Positions 17,125-29,100 of a stretch of 64,000 bases of DNA are shown piece after piece. The DNA comes from Cyanophora paradoxa (taxonomy: Eukaryota > Glaucocystophyceae > Cyanophorales > Cyanophoraceae). The notes below the pieces were generated by a model. It had not been told where the DNA came from and did no database searches. It saw only the letters and a program-made list of their open reading frames with translations. Each line of letters begins with the position of its first letter. Positions within the stretch are counted from its first letter, which is position 1. The translations under genes were made by a program, and so were the position numbers. The stretch is taken from positions 372,001 to 436,000 of the forward strand of contig QPMI01000408.1 of NCBI GenBank assembly GCA_004431415.1, given 5' to 3'.

Positions 17125-20100
17125 ATGCGCAGCTGCAGGCGTCGCGGCGAGCGCTGCGCGCGGCGGCGGCTGAGCGGGAGGAAGCGGAGCCGCGGCGCGT
17201 GCGAGCTCGAGTCCCCGACCGAGACCGCGGCGCCCGAGGAGGGGGCCGCGGCCTCGGACGAGGCGGGGCGGCTGCGGGCGGCTCTCGCGCGCGCGCGCGC
17301 CGAGCTCGCGGCGGAGCGCGCCCTCCGGGGGACGCGGTACGTGTACGTGTACCCCGAGGTGCAGGTTCCCGCCGCCCTTCGGTGCGCCCCGGCCCCGACC
17401 CGGCCCGCCCATCTCGACAGCTGATTGGGCGCCAGTCACAGCACCCCGGCGAGCAGGAAGGCGCTGGCGGAGGGCGCTACGGTGCCGGCGGGGCAGCTTG
17501 CGGAGCTGCGAGGGGAGCTCCGCCGGGTGGAGGGGGCGCGGCGGCGGTACCTTCGGCGACGGACGGGCGTCTTTGTGGCGGCGACGGCGGCGGAGGAGGA
17601 GGAGGAGGAGGCGGAGGCGGAGGAGGCGACGGGCGCTCTGCCGGATGAACTCCTCCTGCGCGTCTTCGAGCTGCTTGCCGAGGTCCGCCCGGCCCCGCCC
17701 GCCCCAGCGGCCCGCCCCGGCGCCTGCCGAGGCCGAGGCGGGGCGCCGGTGCAGCGGGGCTGGGCGGAGGGGGCGCTGCCGGAGGCGCACCGGCAGCTGT
17801 GCGCGGCGATGCGCGTCTGCCGCCGCTGGCGCCGCCTCGCCTCAGAGCCTCGCCTCTGGTCCACGTTCCACCTCCGGCGCGCCCGCCCGCCCGCCCCGCA
17901 GCCCCACGCTTCGCCCCGCGACCGCTCACCGCCCCGAACGCTGCAGGGCGCACGCGCTGCAGCTGCCGTGGGCCCTCCACGCGCTGGCGGCGCTCCCGCG
18001 CTTCGCGTCCCTGTCTCACCTGAGCCTGGACCTCGTGGTCGGGGGCGTACCCCCCGACTTCCGCGAGGCCGCCGCCGACATCGCGGGCGAGATGGGCGCC
18101 TGCCTCTCCGCCCTCGCCTCGAGCTCCGGCGCGAATTCGAAGCGGGCGGGCCCGCCGCCCCTGCCGGACCTCCGGGAGCTCGACCTTCGCATCCTCGAGG
18201 CGCGCCCCATCGCCGCCCCCGCGCCGCCTGCGCCCGCCTGCGAAGCTGAGCGAGCGCAGGCCAAGCGGAGCGTGCTCGCGCTCGACCGGGAGGGCGTGCT
18301 GGCGCCGGCGGCGGCCCGCCTGCCCTGGCTCCCCGCCTGCACTCCGGACGACCTGCGCAGCGCCCTGCGGCCCCTCCCCAAGGACTCCGCGTGGAACCTC
18401 TTCGGCGAGATTGGTGCGATCAATATCGGCCCCCGCGAATCGAGATCCGCTCCGCCAGCGACCCGCGCGCCCCCTCCGCAGCCGCCCGCCTGCGCCTGTC
18501 GGAGCGGTTCCCGGGCCTGCGGCGCCTCTCGCTGCCGGGCGACGACGTCGGCCGCTGGGCCGCCCTCTGCCGCCTGGGGGCCCCCTCCAGCTCCCTCGAG
18601 GAGTGAGCGCCCGCCCCCTACCCCCCCTCCCTCCCCTTCCCCCCCTCCCCCTGCCCTGAGCCTCGGCCCCGGCCGGCAGGCTGGACGCGCGCGTCGACTT
18701 TTCGCGCGGCGTCGCGCACGACCCGCGCGATTCCTTCCTCCGCGCCGTCCGCCCCGCCCCGCCCCGCCCCGCCCCGCCCCGCCCCGCCCGGCCCCCCGCT
18801 CGAGCTCGCGGCTCATCGGCTGTGCGCCCGCCAGTTCCCGCGGCTCCGATGGCTGCGCAGCGCCTCGGCGAGCACGGGCGAGGCGCTGGAGCAGCTGCGC
18901 GCGCAGCTCGCGCCGGCGGGGCCCGCCGGCCGGCCGCCCCCCGGGCTCGAGCTCGGGCGGCTGAAGGTTGCCAACGTCGAGTTCGGGCGGGGGCCGGAAT
19001 GCGGTCGGCTGGCGGACGTAATTCGAGCCTGCATCGAGCGGCTGCGTCCCCGCGTCCTCTCCCTGAACGGGTGCTCCGGCCTCGACCGCCTCGCCGGCGC
19101 CATCGGCCCCTCCGTCCAGTGCGGCCACGCACTGTACCCCCCCACGGCACCGTACCCCGGCCCTGACCGCTGTACCCCGCTCCGGCAGGGAACTCGTGCT
19201 CGGGCCGGGCACGCTCTCCCTCACGCGGCCCGAGGACTTCGCGCGGCTCGCCGGTGCGGTGTATACCCCCCCCCCCCGCCGAAATATCGCGCCCACGCCT
19301 TTCCGCCTGACCCGTACTTCACCCCTAGGCTCCCTGCCTTCGGTCCGCGAGCTGACCCTCGCGTGCCATACGTACGAGGCGTACGATGCGTATGAGTGCG
19401 CCCCCCCCCCCCCCCCCCCCCCCCCTCCCTCCCTTCCCCCCTTCCCCCCCTCCACCCCCTCCCTCCCCTCCCCCTCCTCCCCACCCCCCCATCTCCCCCA
19501 CCTCCCTCGAGCTCCCACCCCACTCCCCCTCCCACCCCCACCTCCCCCATCCACTCCCCTCCCCCTCCCCCCACTTCCTCCCCACATACTCTCCACCCTT
19601 CTTTCCGTTCTCCGTGCCCTGAGCCGGTCGCGGGCGGCAGGCGGGATCGCGACGCGGAGATGCTGCAGCTCGCCGAGGCGGCGATGGCGCTGCCGGCCCT
19701 GCGCCGCCTGCGCCTCCGGGGCCCCGCGCCGGCGACCCTGGGCGGCGCCCGCCGCCTGGCCGCCCTGCGCGCCGCCGGCGGCCTCGGGCCCGTCGCCGTC
19801 GCCCGGGGCCGCCCGTGGACCGCGCAGTGGGGCAGCGAGGCGGGGGAGGCCTCGGTGCGCCCCCGCCACGCGTGCGCAGCGGCTCCAAAGCTTCGCTGAG
19901 TCGTCGACTCGCAGGACGGGGGCGAGGGCGAGGCGGGGGGCGGGGACGGGGAAGAAGGGGAGGGCGAGGAGGAGGACGAGGAGGACGAGGAGGAGGACGA
20001 GGAGGAAGAGGAGAAGGATGACGAGGCCCCGCCCTCCGAGGACTCGGACGGGTACCCGATCTGCCGTTCCTGGGACGAGCTCGAGCGGCCCGAGGCGGGG

Positions 20101-20163
20101 GGGTACGCGTACGATCTAGACTCGGAAGACGAGGAGAAGTACATGGCCATGTTCTATCAATGA
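17125..20163 (+). CDS. F-box / leucine-rich-repeat protein with acidic tail
   Basis: Probably a substrate receptor of an SCF-type ubiquitin ligase. Exon 1 (ATG 17,125) encodes a charged coiled-coil segment (RLRAALARARAELAAERALR). It splices to KALAEGATVPAGQ at about 17,460. The F-box is split by an intron: LPDELLLRVFELLAE (17,639-17,683) and VCRRWRRLASEPRLW (about 17,815-17,860). Leucine-rich exons follow: LSHLSLDLVV, LPDLRELDLRILEARP, FPGLRRLSLPGDDVGRW, FPRLRWLRSASAS, LPSVRELTLACHTYE and LPALRRLRLRG. The last exon is strongly acidic (EEEDEEDEEEDEEEEE) and ends YMAMFYQ at 20,163. One intron at about 19,395-19,610 is a long C/T-rich tract. Internal boundaries are approximate. Confidence 0.75.
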
Positions 20164-21060
20164 ACTTCTGGAAAGATCTAGACTCTTGACTGAGATGCCA
20201 CCTCACTAAATTGTAACTGCTGTCCGACTCGGCGATGATCCGATGATCGCCGATATCGGATTTCATGGGGTTGATCATGCATATGATTTGCCCGTTTCGC
20301 ATAGGAATTCGAAGCCCCTGCGCATGCATGCGCAGATCTAGAGCAATTAAATTTAAGCGAATCATCGCGTACTAGGCCTGCGCATGCAGGTGAACTCCGA
20401 AGCCGCAGATCATCGGATCTAGACGTCTATATATATAGCTAGGCCTGCACATGCGCAGCTAGCGCTGCCGCAGTACTAGCTATAGTGCAGCTGGATGCAT
20501 GCAGCCGCTGATCATGATCATGAGCTGCGCGCGGCGCCGGCCCGGCGGCGCTGGCCGCGGCTGTACGCGTACGTATACGTATACGCGCGTGTGCGCTAGC
20601 GCTGCAGCTGGGCGCGGGCGCGCCTGGGCCGGCGCGGGCCGCGCGGCCGGCCGGGCGGCCCGGGCCGCGCGCGTGGAAGAGAAAAAAAGTGTGACTCAGT
20701 GAACCAGGGCTGTCCGCGTACCCGTCCGCGCAGCATCGCCCTCGCATTTCAGCGCGGTAAGCGGCCCTCCGGCACGGCCATACGGCTCTACAAGCTTTCT
20801 GACTATCGCACAGCCGTTCAGCGGTCGCTGTTCAACGGTTCGCAGCCGACGCGTTTCCGGCGGGCTTCCGAGTTCCGACGGGCTTCCGGCACAACGGGAG
20901 AGCCATCCACGCGTTCAAGAGAGCATTGAAGGTGCGCAGGGCGTGCCGCCCCTGACGCTGGCCGCGGGCCTCGCGCTGACCATGGAACCTCGCGGCAGTC
21001 GCATAGGTGACGCCGGCGTCCCACTACCGGAGCAGTTATTCACCACAGATTCTCGTCAAC
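20164..21060. other. Intergenic DNA with palindromic words
   Basis: No gene is supported. The region includes GATCATGCATATG (about 20,273), TATATATA with CTAGGCCTGC repeats (about 20,370-20,450), GATCATGATCATGAG (about 20,509) and alternating CGTACGTATACGTATACGCG (about 20,565). A 5' untranslated region or promoter for the next gene may lie at 20,700-21,060. Confidence 0.45.
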
Positions 21061-22637
21061 ATGAGCGCCAGCCCCTCAACCGTCCCGGCGACGAAGACCA
21101 CGACGCCGACGCCCGCGGCCAACGCCGGCGCCGCGGTGCGCCTCCTCGTAACGCGTTCTTGCCTTGCGCTCATGACCACCTTTATTCGCTGCAGGCCCCC
21201 GCGCCGGCCGCCCCCTCGCCCGCGGAGGTGGAGCTCGCCAAGGCGCAGGCGGACCTTGCCAAAGCCCAAGTGCGCCCCTCCCGACTCGGCGAAGCTTCGC
21301 CGCCTCTGTGTTCGGCGTCGGCTCAGCCGCGCCCGCGCGCAGGCGGACGCCAAGGCCGCGAAGGACACTCTGGCTTCGAAGCAGCAGGCCGCCAGCACCG
21401 CCAAGGCCGCCGCCGACCAGGCGCGGGGCGCCTCCGCCGCCTCTCAGAAGGAGGTCGAGAAAGCGGTGGCGGACGAGGCCAAGGCCGTTAAGGAGGCCCA
21501 GGCTGCCCACTTGGAGCTCGAGAAGGCCAATGCGGTGCTGAAGGCTGCCGAGGAGAAGGCGGCGGCGGCCAAGGTGGTGGCCGACAAGGCCACGGAGGCG
21601 AGCAAGGCGGCGGCGGCGCAGGCTGCGACGGCCAAGGCGGCGGCGGACAAGGCGGCCAACGACAAACAGGCGGCCCAGTCGAAGGCGACCGGCGCGAAGG
21701 CGAAGCTCATCAAGTCTTCGGATGCGTCGAAGAAGGCGGCGGCGAAGGCGGCTGCCGCGAAGGAGAAGGCCGCCAAGGCCGCCAAGGCTGTCACGGAGAA
21801 GACGGCGACGGAGAAGGCGACGGCGGCGGAGCGGGCGGCGGCGAAGGAGGCGGCGGCCAAGGCGCAGAAGGAGGCGACGCAGCGGAAGGAGAAGGTCCTG
21901 GCGGCGAAGAAGGCGGTAGCGGAGGAGAAGGCCAAGGCGGCGGCCGCGGCGGAGAAGGCCGCGGCCGCGGCGAAAGCGGCGGCGGAGAAGGCTGCAAAGG
22001 CGGCGGCCGCGCCGGTCCGCAGCGCCTGCCTAGCCTCTCCGCAAGGATCACTGACCGGCCCCGCAGGAGCAGACGCAGCAGCAGAAGGACGCGGCGGCGG
22101 CGGCGGCCAAGGCGCAGGCTACCGTGGCCAAGGTCCAGGTACGCCCGCCCATCCCGAGCTCGCCTGCGCGCCCGCCTGCGCGTCTGCGTCCGGCTCCGAA
22201 GCTCAACCGCCCCGCCCCGCCCCGCCCCGCGAGCAGGCGACGGTGGCGGCCGCCGCGCAGCAGAAGGCGGCGACCGTCACCAGCACCACCACCACCGTCG
22301 GCCCCAAGACCATCCTCGACGCCTACAAGTTCGCGGCGCACGAGGCCGACGGCGAGGCCGACGACGACGCGGTGCCCAGCGCCGCCCATCTCGCGTATCG
22401 GCTTTCGCAATGGGTGGGTTGATTGCTATTTTCAGGACGCGCCGGCGACGGGCGACGACGACGCGATCGACGGCGATCACCACGCCCAGGTCCGGAAATT
22501 CGTTTCGATTTCCGAATTCCGAATCTGAGGCCGCTTCCTCCCAGTTCGCCGACGGCCTGTACGCCGACGCGGCCGACCACTACGCGTACGCGGGGGCCGA
22601 GGCCGGCTTTGGCTTCTCCTCCGGCCAGCTCCTGTAA
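21061..22637 (+). CDS. Ala/Lys-rich coiled-coil (TolA-like) protein
   Basis: Exons begin MSASPSTVPATKTT at 21,061. After two short introns comes a long uninterrupted helix of Ala, Lys and Glu (for example AEEKAAAAKVVADKATEA, AAAKAQKEATQRKEKVLAAK) covering about 21,340-22,010. Heptad spacing suggests a single rigid coiled coil, as in TolA-type or Lys/Ala-rich linker proteins. Later exons carry TTTTVGPKTILDAYKF, an acidic His/Asp stretch (DDDAIDGDHHAQ) and a Tyr-rich tail ending FGFSSGQLL at 22,637. No enzyme motif is seen. A structural or cytoskeletal role is possible, but the composition alone is not diagnostic. Confidence 0.6.
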
Positions 22638-23363
22638 CTACGTATACGGATTGTGCAAGAACCAGATCGATCATGATAGAACCAGCTGGCCGCGGAGCAG
22701 GCCGCAGGGCCTTTCGTTAACGTCTAGATCTCGTTCTCGCGCCGGCGCCTCGCGCGGCGCGCGCGGGGCGCGCCCGGATTGGAGTGGCGTATACGTAGGG
22801 CAGCTGGGACTCGCCGAGTCGTACTCGCGAAGGCTACAGCGAAAGTGCTATAGCTAGCCTGCAGCTGCAGGCCGCCGCGTCGGTCCTATTGAGCTAGCCG
22901 GGGGGTACAAATACAGGGCGGGGGGGGGGGAGGACTTGAGGAATCGCCGCGGCACTTTGAGGAACCGCGGCGGCTCCTCCAGGAACCGCGGCGGTTCCTC
23001 GGCTGCGCCTTCCACCAGCGAGCGATCATCGGATCCCAGCAGGCCTAGGCGGAACCGCGCTAGTTCACGCTAGTTCTCGATAGTATTCACGCTAGTTCGC
23101 GCTAGTTCGCGATACGTTTGCGATACTTGCGGCACTCGGCGCCACCTTGAAGTATCGCAACAGGCGGGACATTTGCATGGCTCCGGTAGCGCGCTTCCAT
23201 CAGCGCCGCTAGCGTACGACGTCGACGTCGCCGGCCGCAGCGCTTTCGCCTGCGCCCTCGCGGGCGCGCCTCGCAGTCGCCTCCAGCTCCAGGGTACCTC
23301 GACTTGCATTTGAATTCGAATCAGCCCGGAGCGCCCTGCCACCTGCGAGCTGCAGCCAGAAGC
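22638..23363. repeat. Intergenic DNA with short direct and inverted repeats
   Basis: After a poly-G tract (about 22,918-22,931) come repeats of GGAACCGCGGCGG in both orientations (about 22,960-23,000). GCTAGTTC then occurs repeatedly (23,058-23,110), with runs such as CACGCTAGTTCGCGCTAGTTCGCG. These may be regulatory or simple sequence decay. No gene is supported before the ATG at 23,364. Confidence 0.5.
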
Positions 23364-25321
23364 ATGGAGAACGCCAGTTTGCCGTGGCCGCTCGGCCTCG
23401 CCTGGGGCCGTGACTGCGCGCCGGAAGACGATGAGTGGGAGACGATGGTCATGATGGGCCCGGGCTATCAGCCGCGGAGCAACGCTCGGCGGTCCGACGA
23501 GCTGCGGGCAGACAAGCCGCCGCGCGTGGGCCAGACGGTGGCGCTGCAGCTGAAGATGCACGCGCCCGACGGCGAGCGCGACGCGCACGTCGACCCGTGC
23601 GAGCTCGACGTGAACGAGCCGTGGGAATCCGACTGCGTCGTCCGCGGGACCGTCGAGCGCGTCTTCGCCGCCCCGCGGATCGCCGCCGTCGCCGTCGCGC
23701 GGGTGCGTCCGGCCCCGATTTCAAATTCACATACGGAGGTCGTGCCCGGTGGCCTCCGCTCACGCCGTGCGCAGGTCAGCGTCTCGGCGAACGCGTCGAG
23801 GGACCTGCGGCAGGCCTTCGACGACGGCAGCGAAGATGGCGAGGAGAACGACGGCAGCGAGGGGAGCGACGGCGGCGCGGGCAACGCGGGCCCCGCGGAG
23901 GAGTGGATCGCCGTCCTGCGCCACGAGCGCACGAAGCGCATGGTGCGGGCGCTGCCCATCCCTCCGAGGCTCTTCCGCCGCCGCCCCCCGCTGAGGCCGC
24001 GGCGCCCGGCTGGCGATCGGCAGCACCGGCTGGTGGCGCTGGCTCCGGCCTTTGACCCCGCGGCCGCCCCGCTGCTGGACCCGTGCTCAGACCTCCACCT
24101 CCGCCTCGACCGTCTCGCCAAGGACCTGGGTGCGCCCGCCCCGCCCCGTCCGCCCGCCCCGCCCCGGACTCGAGCCCGAGCCTTGAGCCTGGCACCCCGC
24201 CCCGCCCCGCCCTCTCGCAGCGCGCGAGGCGAAGTCGATGATCCTGCGCCTGCGGATCCGCCTCCTCGGCATCGACCCCCCGATTCACCGCACCGTCGAG
24301 ATCCGCGGTACCCCCCTCCCCTCGCCCTCTTTCCCGTACCCGGGGGCGCTCGCCGACGCCCACCCGCCCTCGGCAGGGGACTCGCCGCTCTTGGTCGCCC
24401 ACAGCGTTCTCAACGAGGCGATGGGCTGGAACGACAGTACGCCCCTCGTACCCCGTACACAGCTGGGACCTCCGGTACCCCCCTGAAATCGCGTACCCGC
24501 AGGCCACATGCACCAGTTCCACGTTAAGGGGCTACACGCCGTCGACGAGCTTCCCTTCGACGAGGGACAGGTGGAGGTACCCCCCCGCATGCAACTGCGC
24601 CGTACCCCCAGTTCGGGCTCGCCCGTGCTCCGCTGATGTCCCGCCAGGAGAACAAGCTCAAGCTGTGCGACCTGGGGCTCGTGAAGGGGGACCGCTTCTG
24701 GTACCACTACGACAGCGGTGCGCCCGTGCCCCTCTGGTATTTTTCCCATCTAACCCGCGGCGGTACCCCATAGGGGACAACTGGTACCACGAGGTGGAGG
24801 TGGAGGCGGTCTTTCCCCCCCAGCGCGGCATCTCGTACCCCCGCTGCACGGACGGGGCGCGGGCGTGCCCGCCCGAGGACTCCGGGGGCGCGGGGGGGTA
24901 CGAGGAATTCCTCGCTGCGGCGACGGACCGCTCGTCACCCCGTGCGGCCGCGCGCGCCGTTTCGCCCCTGTACCCCCTTGAGCGCCCGCCGGGCGATGCG
25001 CAGGGTACGAGGCGTGGCGCGTGGAGTGGGCGGCCGACCAGGTGCCCGCCACCCCGCCTCCTCCCCCTCGATCCACGCCGACGCGGGTACCCCGCAGGCG
25101 GCGCGGACGCGGACGAACCGGGGCGCGGTGGCGGGGGGCGTCTGGCGCCCCGAGCACTTCGACGTCGCCGCCGTCAACGCCGTCCTGCCCCAGGCCCGCC
25201 CGCCCGCCCGCCCGCCCGCCCTCCCGCCCGGGCCCTGACGCCGCGGCAGGCGGTGCGGCGGGGGAAGCAGCGGCAGACGGGGGCGTTCTGTGAGCCGGAG
25301 GGCATGTACATGGGGCTCTGA
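23364..25321 (+). CDS. PRiA4_ORF3-fold protein with a eukaryotic N-terminal extension
   Basis: The 3' half matches the plasmid pRiA4b ORF-3-like family (Pfam PRiA4_ORF3) over its whole length once introns are removed. The exons read LRLRIRLLGIDPPIHRTVEI, then LLVAHSVLNEAMGWND, then SHMHQFHV, then LKLCDLGLVKGDRFWYHYDS, then GDNWYHEVEVEAV...YPRCTDGARACPPEDSGG, then WRPEHFDVAAVNAVLPQ. Introns sit at 24,308-24,376, 24,437-24,502, 24,577-24,647 and 24,718-24,773, all GT-AG and 56-71 bp, keeping frame. The N-terminal 200 or so residues (MENASLPWPLGLAWG...) include an acidic segment (DDGSEDGEENDGSEG) and are not part of the family. The family is mainly bacterial and its function is unknown. The last exon (to 25,321) may use a GC-AG intron. 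Confidence 0.8.
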
Positions 25322-26182
25322 TCATGAGCGGCGGGGCCCGCCCCGCGTTGCGCTCGACCCTCGACCCGAGAGTGCTTCTCCTCCGGGACCCCCAGCGGCG
25401 CATATCCATTACGGCACGTTGACTCCTAGCCGCAGCAGCTCATGATCAGTATGTAGGCTCCGGCGCTATGGCCTTCGCGACGCTCCGATTTCGGTGCCAG
25501 CATTAGGTGTTAGTGCTATGGTGTTTGTACGGGACTCCCGGGAAGGTGGCATTGTACGGAAGCCAACTAACGTGCGTTAGTTAGTCAACACTCTGCAAAT
25601 GCAGTGCACACACACACACCAAAGCCAACACTAACGGAGCTATTAGGTGTTGGTTGGCATTTGCAGAGTGCGCAGCGCACGCGCGCGCGCATACGGAGTG
25701 CATCCGATGATCGATAACATACCAATTCGAGGCGACTAACGATGAAAAGATACGGAGGCGAGGAAGACAGAGAAGCGCCAGGGAAAAAAAAGGGCAGGCG
25801 CTCGGCCCGGCCCGCGAGCTGCAGCTGGCGGGCGCCAGCTTATACATCTGTGCACACAGAAGCGAAAAAAAAGGCACGCGCAGCCGGCGCCGGCTCGGCC
25901 CGCGAGCTGCCTAGCGCTGGGGCTCGGCTCTAGGCGGCGGCGAGGTCCTCGGCACTAGCTAGCGCTGGGGCTCGGCTCTAGGCGGCGGCGCTGGAGCTCG
26001 GCTCCGCCGCTTTCCCGCGAAAGGACAGCCGGCGCCGGCTCCGATAACATATCAATTCGAGGCGACTAACGATGAAAAGATAAGGAGGCCCGAGGCGAGG
26101 AAGACAGAGGAGCGATAAAAAGGGCAGCGGGCGCCGGCTAGCTTGTCTCTAGGCGGCGGCGAGCTCATCTATCTCGCTTGCC
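25322..26182. repeat. Intergenic repeats, including copies of the next gene's 3' end
   Basis: A roughly 65-bp direct repeat occurs at 25,712-25,775 and 26,042-26,114 (starting CGATAACATA.CAATTCGAGG). A second repeat, CTAGCGCTGGGGCTCGGC, occurs at 25,911 and 25,959. Both copies of the second repeat run into CTAGGCGGCGGCG, which is also the sequence around the stop codon of the following minus-strand gene (26,183). A short CA repeat lies at about 25,605. The region looks like a small local duplication of that gene's 3' end. Confidence 0.55.
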
Positions 26183-29100
26183 CTAGGCGGCGGCGAGGTC
26201 CTCGGGGGTGACGGCGTAGTAGACGAGGCCCGAGGCGGTCTCCACCTCCTCCGCGCTCTCCACGCAGCCCCACGCCGCGTCCCTGTACCCCCCCGGCCCT
26301 CAGCCGCGTCCTGGGGGGGGGGGAAGCGGGGGAGGGGGGTACCATATCTCGGCGACCTCGCGCTCGAAGAGGCGGGAGGCGGTCCGCACGAGCTCGTGGA
26401 GCGTCGCCGGCACCTGCCGCGGGGCATGAGGCGGGGCGGGCCGGCGGGTAGAGAGGCGCTGGAGGACGAGAGCGCTGTCTCTCTCAAAATTAGGTGAGAG
26501 CTCTAGGTCCACTTAGCCCCGCTTAGCTCCAGATTAGAGCTCTAGATCTAGGCCACTGGGGCGGATTGGGAGGGCGGGCAGACGCGCGCCCTCTTCATAG
26601 CTCTAGATTGAAGCTCTGCAGCGTGGTGGGTCTAAAATTAGATCCGAGCTCTAGGTCCACTCGGCTCCGAGGAGGGGCGGCTAGGACGCGAAAAAAATTT
26701 GCTCGGATAGGTCCGGCCAGGCAGGGAGGGGGTTGCCGCTGTTTCCAGCGGCTCGGCCGGACCCTAGGGCGGCTAGGACGCGGTCTTGTCCTGGGGGAGG
26801 GGGGGGGTACCTGAACGCCGACGCGGGGGCCCCGCGGGCCCTGCGAGAGCAGCCGCAGCTGCACCGTCCGCCCGAACGCCGGCAGCGGCGGCGCCGGCGC
26901 CTCTGCGCAGGCGACGTGAGGGCGGGGCGAGGGTGCGGCGGGACGAGATGGGGGGCGCGCACCGTCGTCGTGTGCGCCCGGGGGCGGGGGAACGGGGGGG
27001 TACGGCGGCTCGGCGAGCCAGGGCCAGGGGCACACGGTCTGCGTCTCGACGGAGCGGCGCCCGTGCGCGTCCGGCACCTCCCACCCGGGCGACCTGGCGC
27101 TCAGATCAGATCAGATCAGATCAGATCGGATCAGGTCAGATCAGGTGAGAGGGGGAGAGCACGCACCGCTGGGCGCGGCGCTGGGCGCGGGCGGCGGCGG
27201 CGTGGAGGGAGAGGGCCGCCGAGTGGGACACGAGGCTCGCGAAGTCGATGCGGGGCGGGGGCCCGGCGGCCGCCGCGCACGGGCCGCCCCCCAGCGGCCC
27301 GTCCTCCTCGTGGAACGACGAGGGCGAGGGCGCCGGCGGGGCCGAGGCCGAGGCCGAGGCGGAGGCGGAGGAGGCGGAGTAGGGGTTGGGGGAGGGCCGC
27401 GGCGCCGGACGCTTCCTCCTCCGCCCCCCCTCCCGCCCCTCCTCCTCCTCACCTGACTCGGAGTCCGAGGAGGCCTCCGAGTCCTCGAAACTGCGCGCGC
27501 GCGGGCCAGGGTGGGGCGGGGCGGGGCGAGGCCGCAGTCAGCGGGGCCGCCCCTTGCGCCCCAGGCTCGAGGAGACGGCTCGAGGGCCGGGGCGGCCGGC
27601 GCTCGGGCCGTCTCGCCCCCTATGGATTTCGCGACGCTCACGGCTCTTCGAGCCTCTTCTGCAAGAGGCGCACCGCTGGCACTTGTCGACGTTCGGGAGG
27701 GCCTTGATCCGCCTCCGAATCTATCCCCGCCCGGAGTATTAGAGGAGAAGAGAAGAGGAGAAGAGGGGAGAAGGGGCGCGGGCGCACCTCGGGGTGGCGG
27801 AGGCCGAACATGTACCCGTCCAGCTTCGTAAAGTGGACTGGAGGAAAGGGGTCAAACAAACAGAGGACAAGAAGCGAGGTGAAGGTGCGGGAAAGGGGCG
27901 GGGGCGGACGGCGGTCGGCGCGGGGGACGCCCGGCAGGGAGAGGAGGCTCTCCGGGATCGCCTTCACGCGGCTCCACAGCTGCTCCAGGTCCGCGCTCTT
28001 GGGTGGGGGGGGGGGGGGGTCAAAGAGGGGAGGGGGGGGGGTGGAGCGGTGGAGGGGCACCAGGTCGACGCTCTTCGGATCGTTCAGGGGGACGGCCTGA
28101 GATGCAAGGGACGGGGGAAGGAAGGGAGCGGTCAGGGGCGGGCGGCGGGCCTCGGGGAGGGGCCGGATGGGGGTACCTTGAACATCGGGTTGAAGTCGCC
28201 GACGTCCATAATCTCTGTACGGGGGTGAGGGGGGAGAAGCGGGGGGTACGAGGGGCCGAGGGGCACCGAAGAGCCAGGTGGTGCGGTTGGTCGGGAGGGT
28301 GGGCCCCGGCAAGTCGAATTCGCAGCGGTACCCCGCCGGGTAGATCAACTTCTCGTCGTGGAAACCGGGCTGAAGCGGAGGGGGGGTACGTCAGCCGGGG
28401 CGGGCCGGGAGGGTCGCGGGGGGTACGACCTTGTTCCAGACGACGCGGCCCCACTGGCGTACGAGGATGCCGTCGAACTCCTCGCCCCCCCCCTCGGCGC
28501 GGGCCGCCGAGGCCGCAGCGCTCTCCTCCTCCCGCTTCTGCGGTCGCCGTCAGAGAGAACGAGGGAAAGAGGCCCGACGAGGATTCGAAGCGAGGCCAAG
28601 GGAGGGGGGCGCGAGCCTTCTGCTGGTTGAGGGCCGCTCGCAGCGGGTCCGCCATGTGGACCTTCGCGGAAAAGAGGTCCTAAGAGTCGAAGGAGGACGG
28701 CGGAGGGGGGAAGGAGCCTCCGGGGGGTGTACCTTCGCGACCTTTGCGACCTTGCGGCGGCCGGCGCCGCGCCTCTTGCCGAAGCCGCGGCTCGGAGCCG
28801 CCGCCGGCTTGAAGTAGGGCCCGGAGCCGGCCTCGGTCGAGGAGGCCGGCTCGAGGGGCGGCGGGCCCGGCTCGAGGCCGTCGGCGGGGGAAGCCGCGGC
28901 CGGCGTGGGCGGCGCGGGGTGCGTGACGACCAGGGAGGGGTTGCTGTGGCCGGGCCGGGGCGGGCTCGGCGCCGAGAAGGCAGAGGCGGCCGAGAGCGGG
29001 CGCCCGCCCGGGAGGCCCGAGCGGGCGGCAATGGCGGCCGCCGCGGCGGCCGCGGCCGCGCGCTCGGCGCCCGTCGACGGTGCGATCTGCGCCGGCGGGA

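Noticed and set aside
17477-19150. 557-codon minus-strand frame rich in Arg/Gly/Pro, and similar long frames at 18,016-19,869 and 19,325-20,365
   Set aside because: These mirror the exons and C-rich introns of the plus-strand F-box gene. Long stop-free frames are expected by chance at this GC content.
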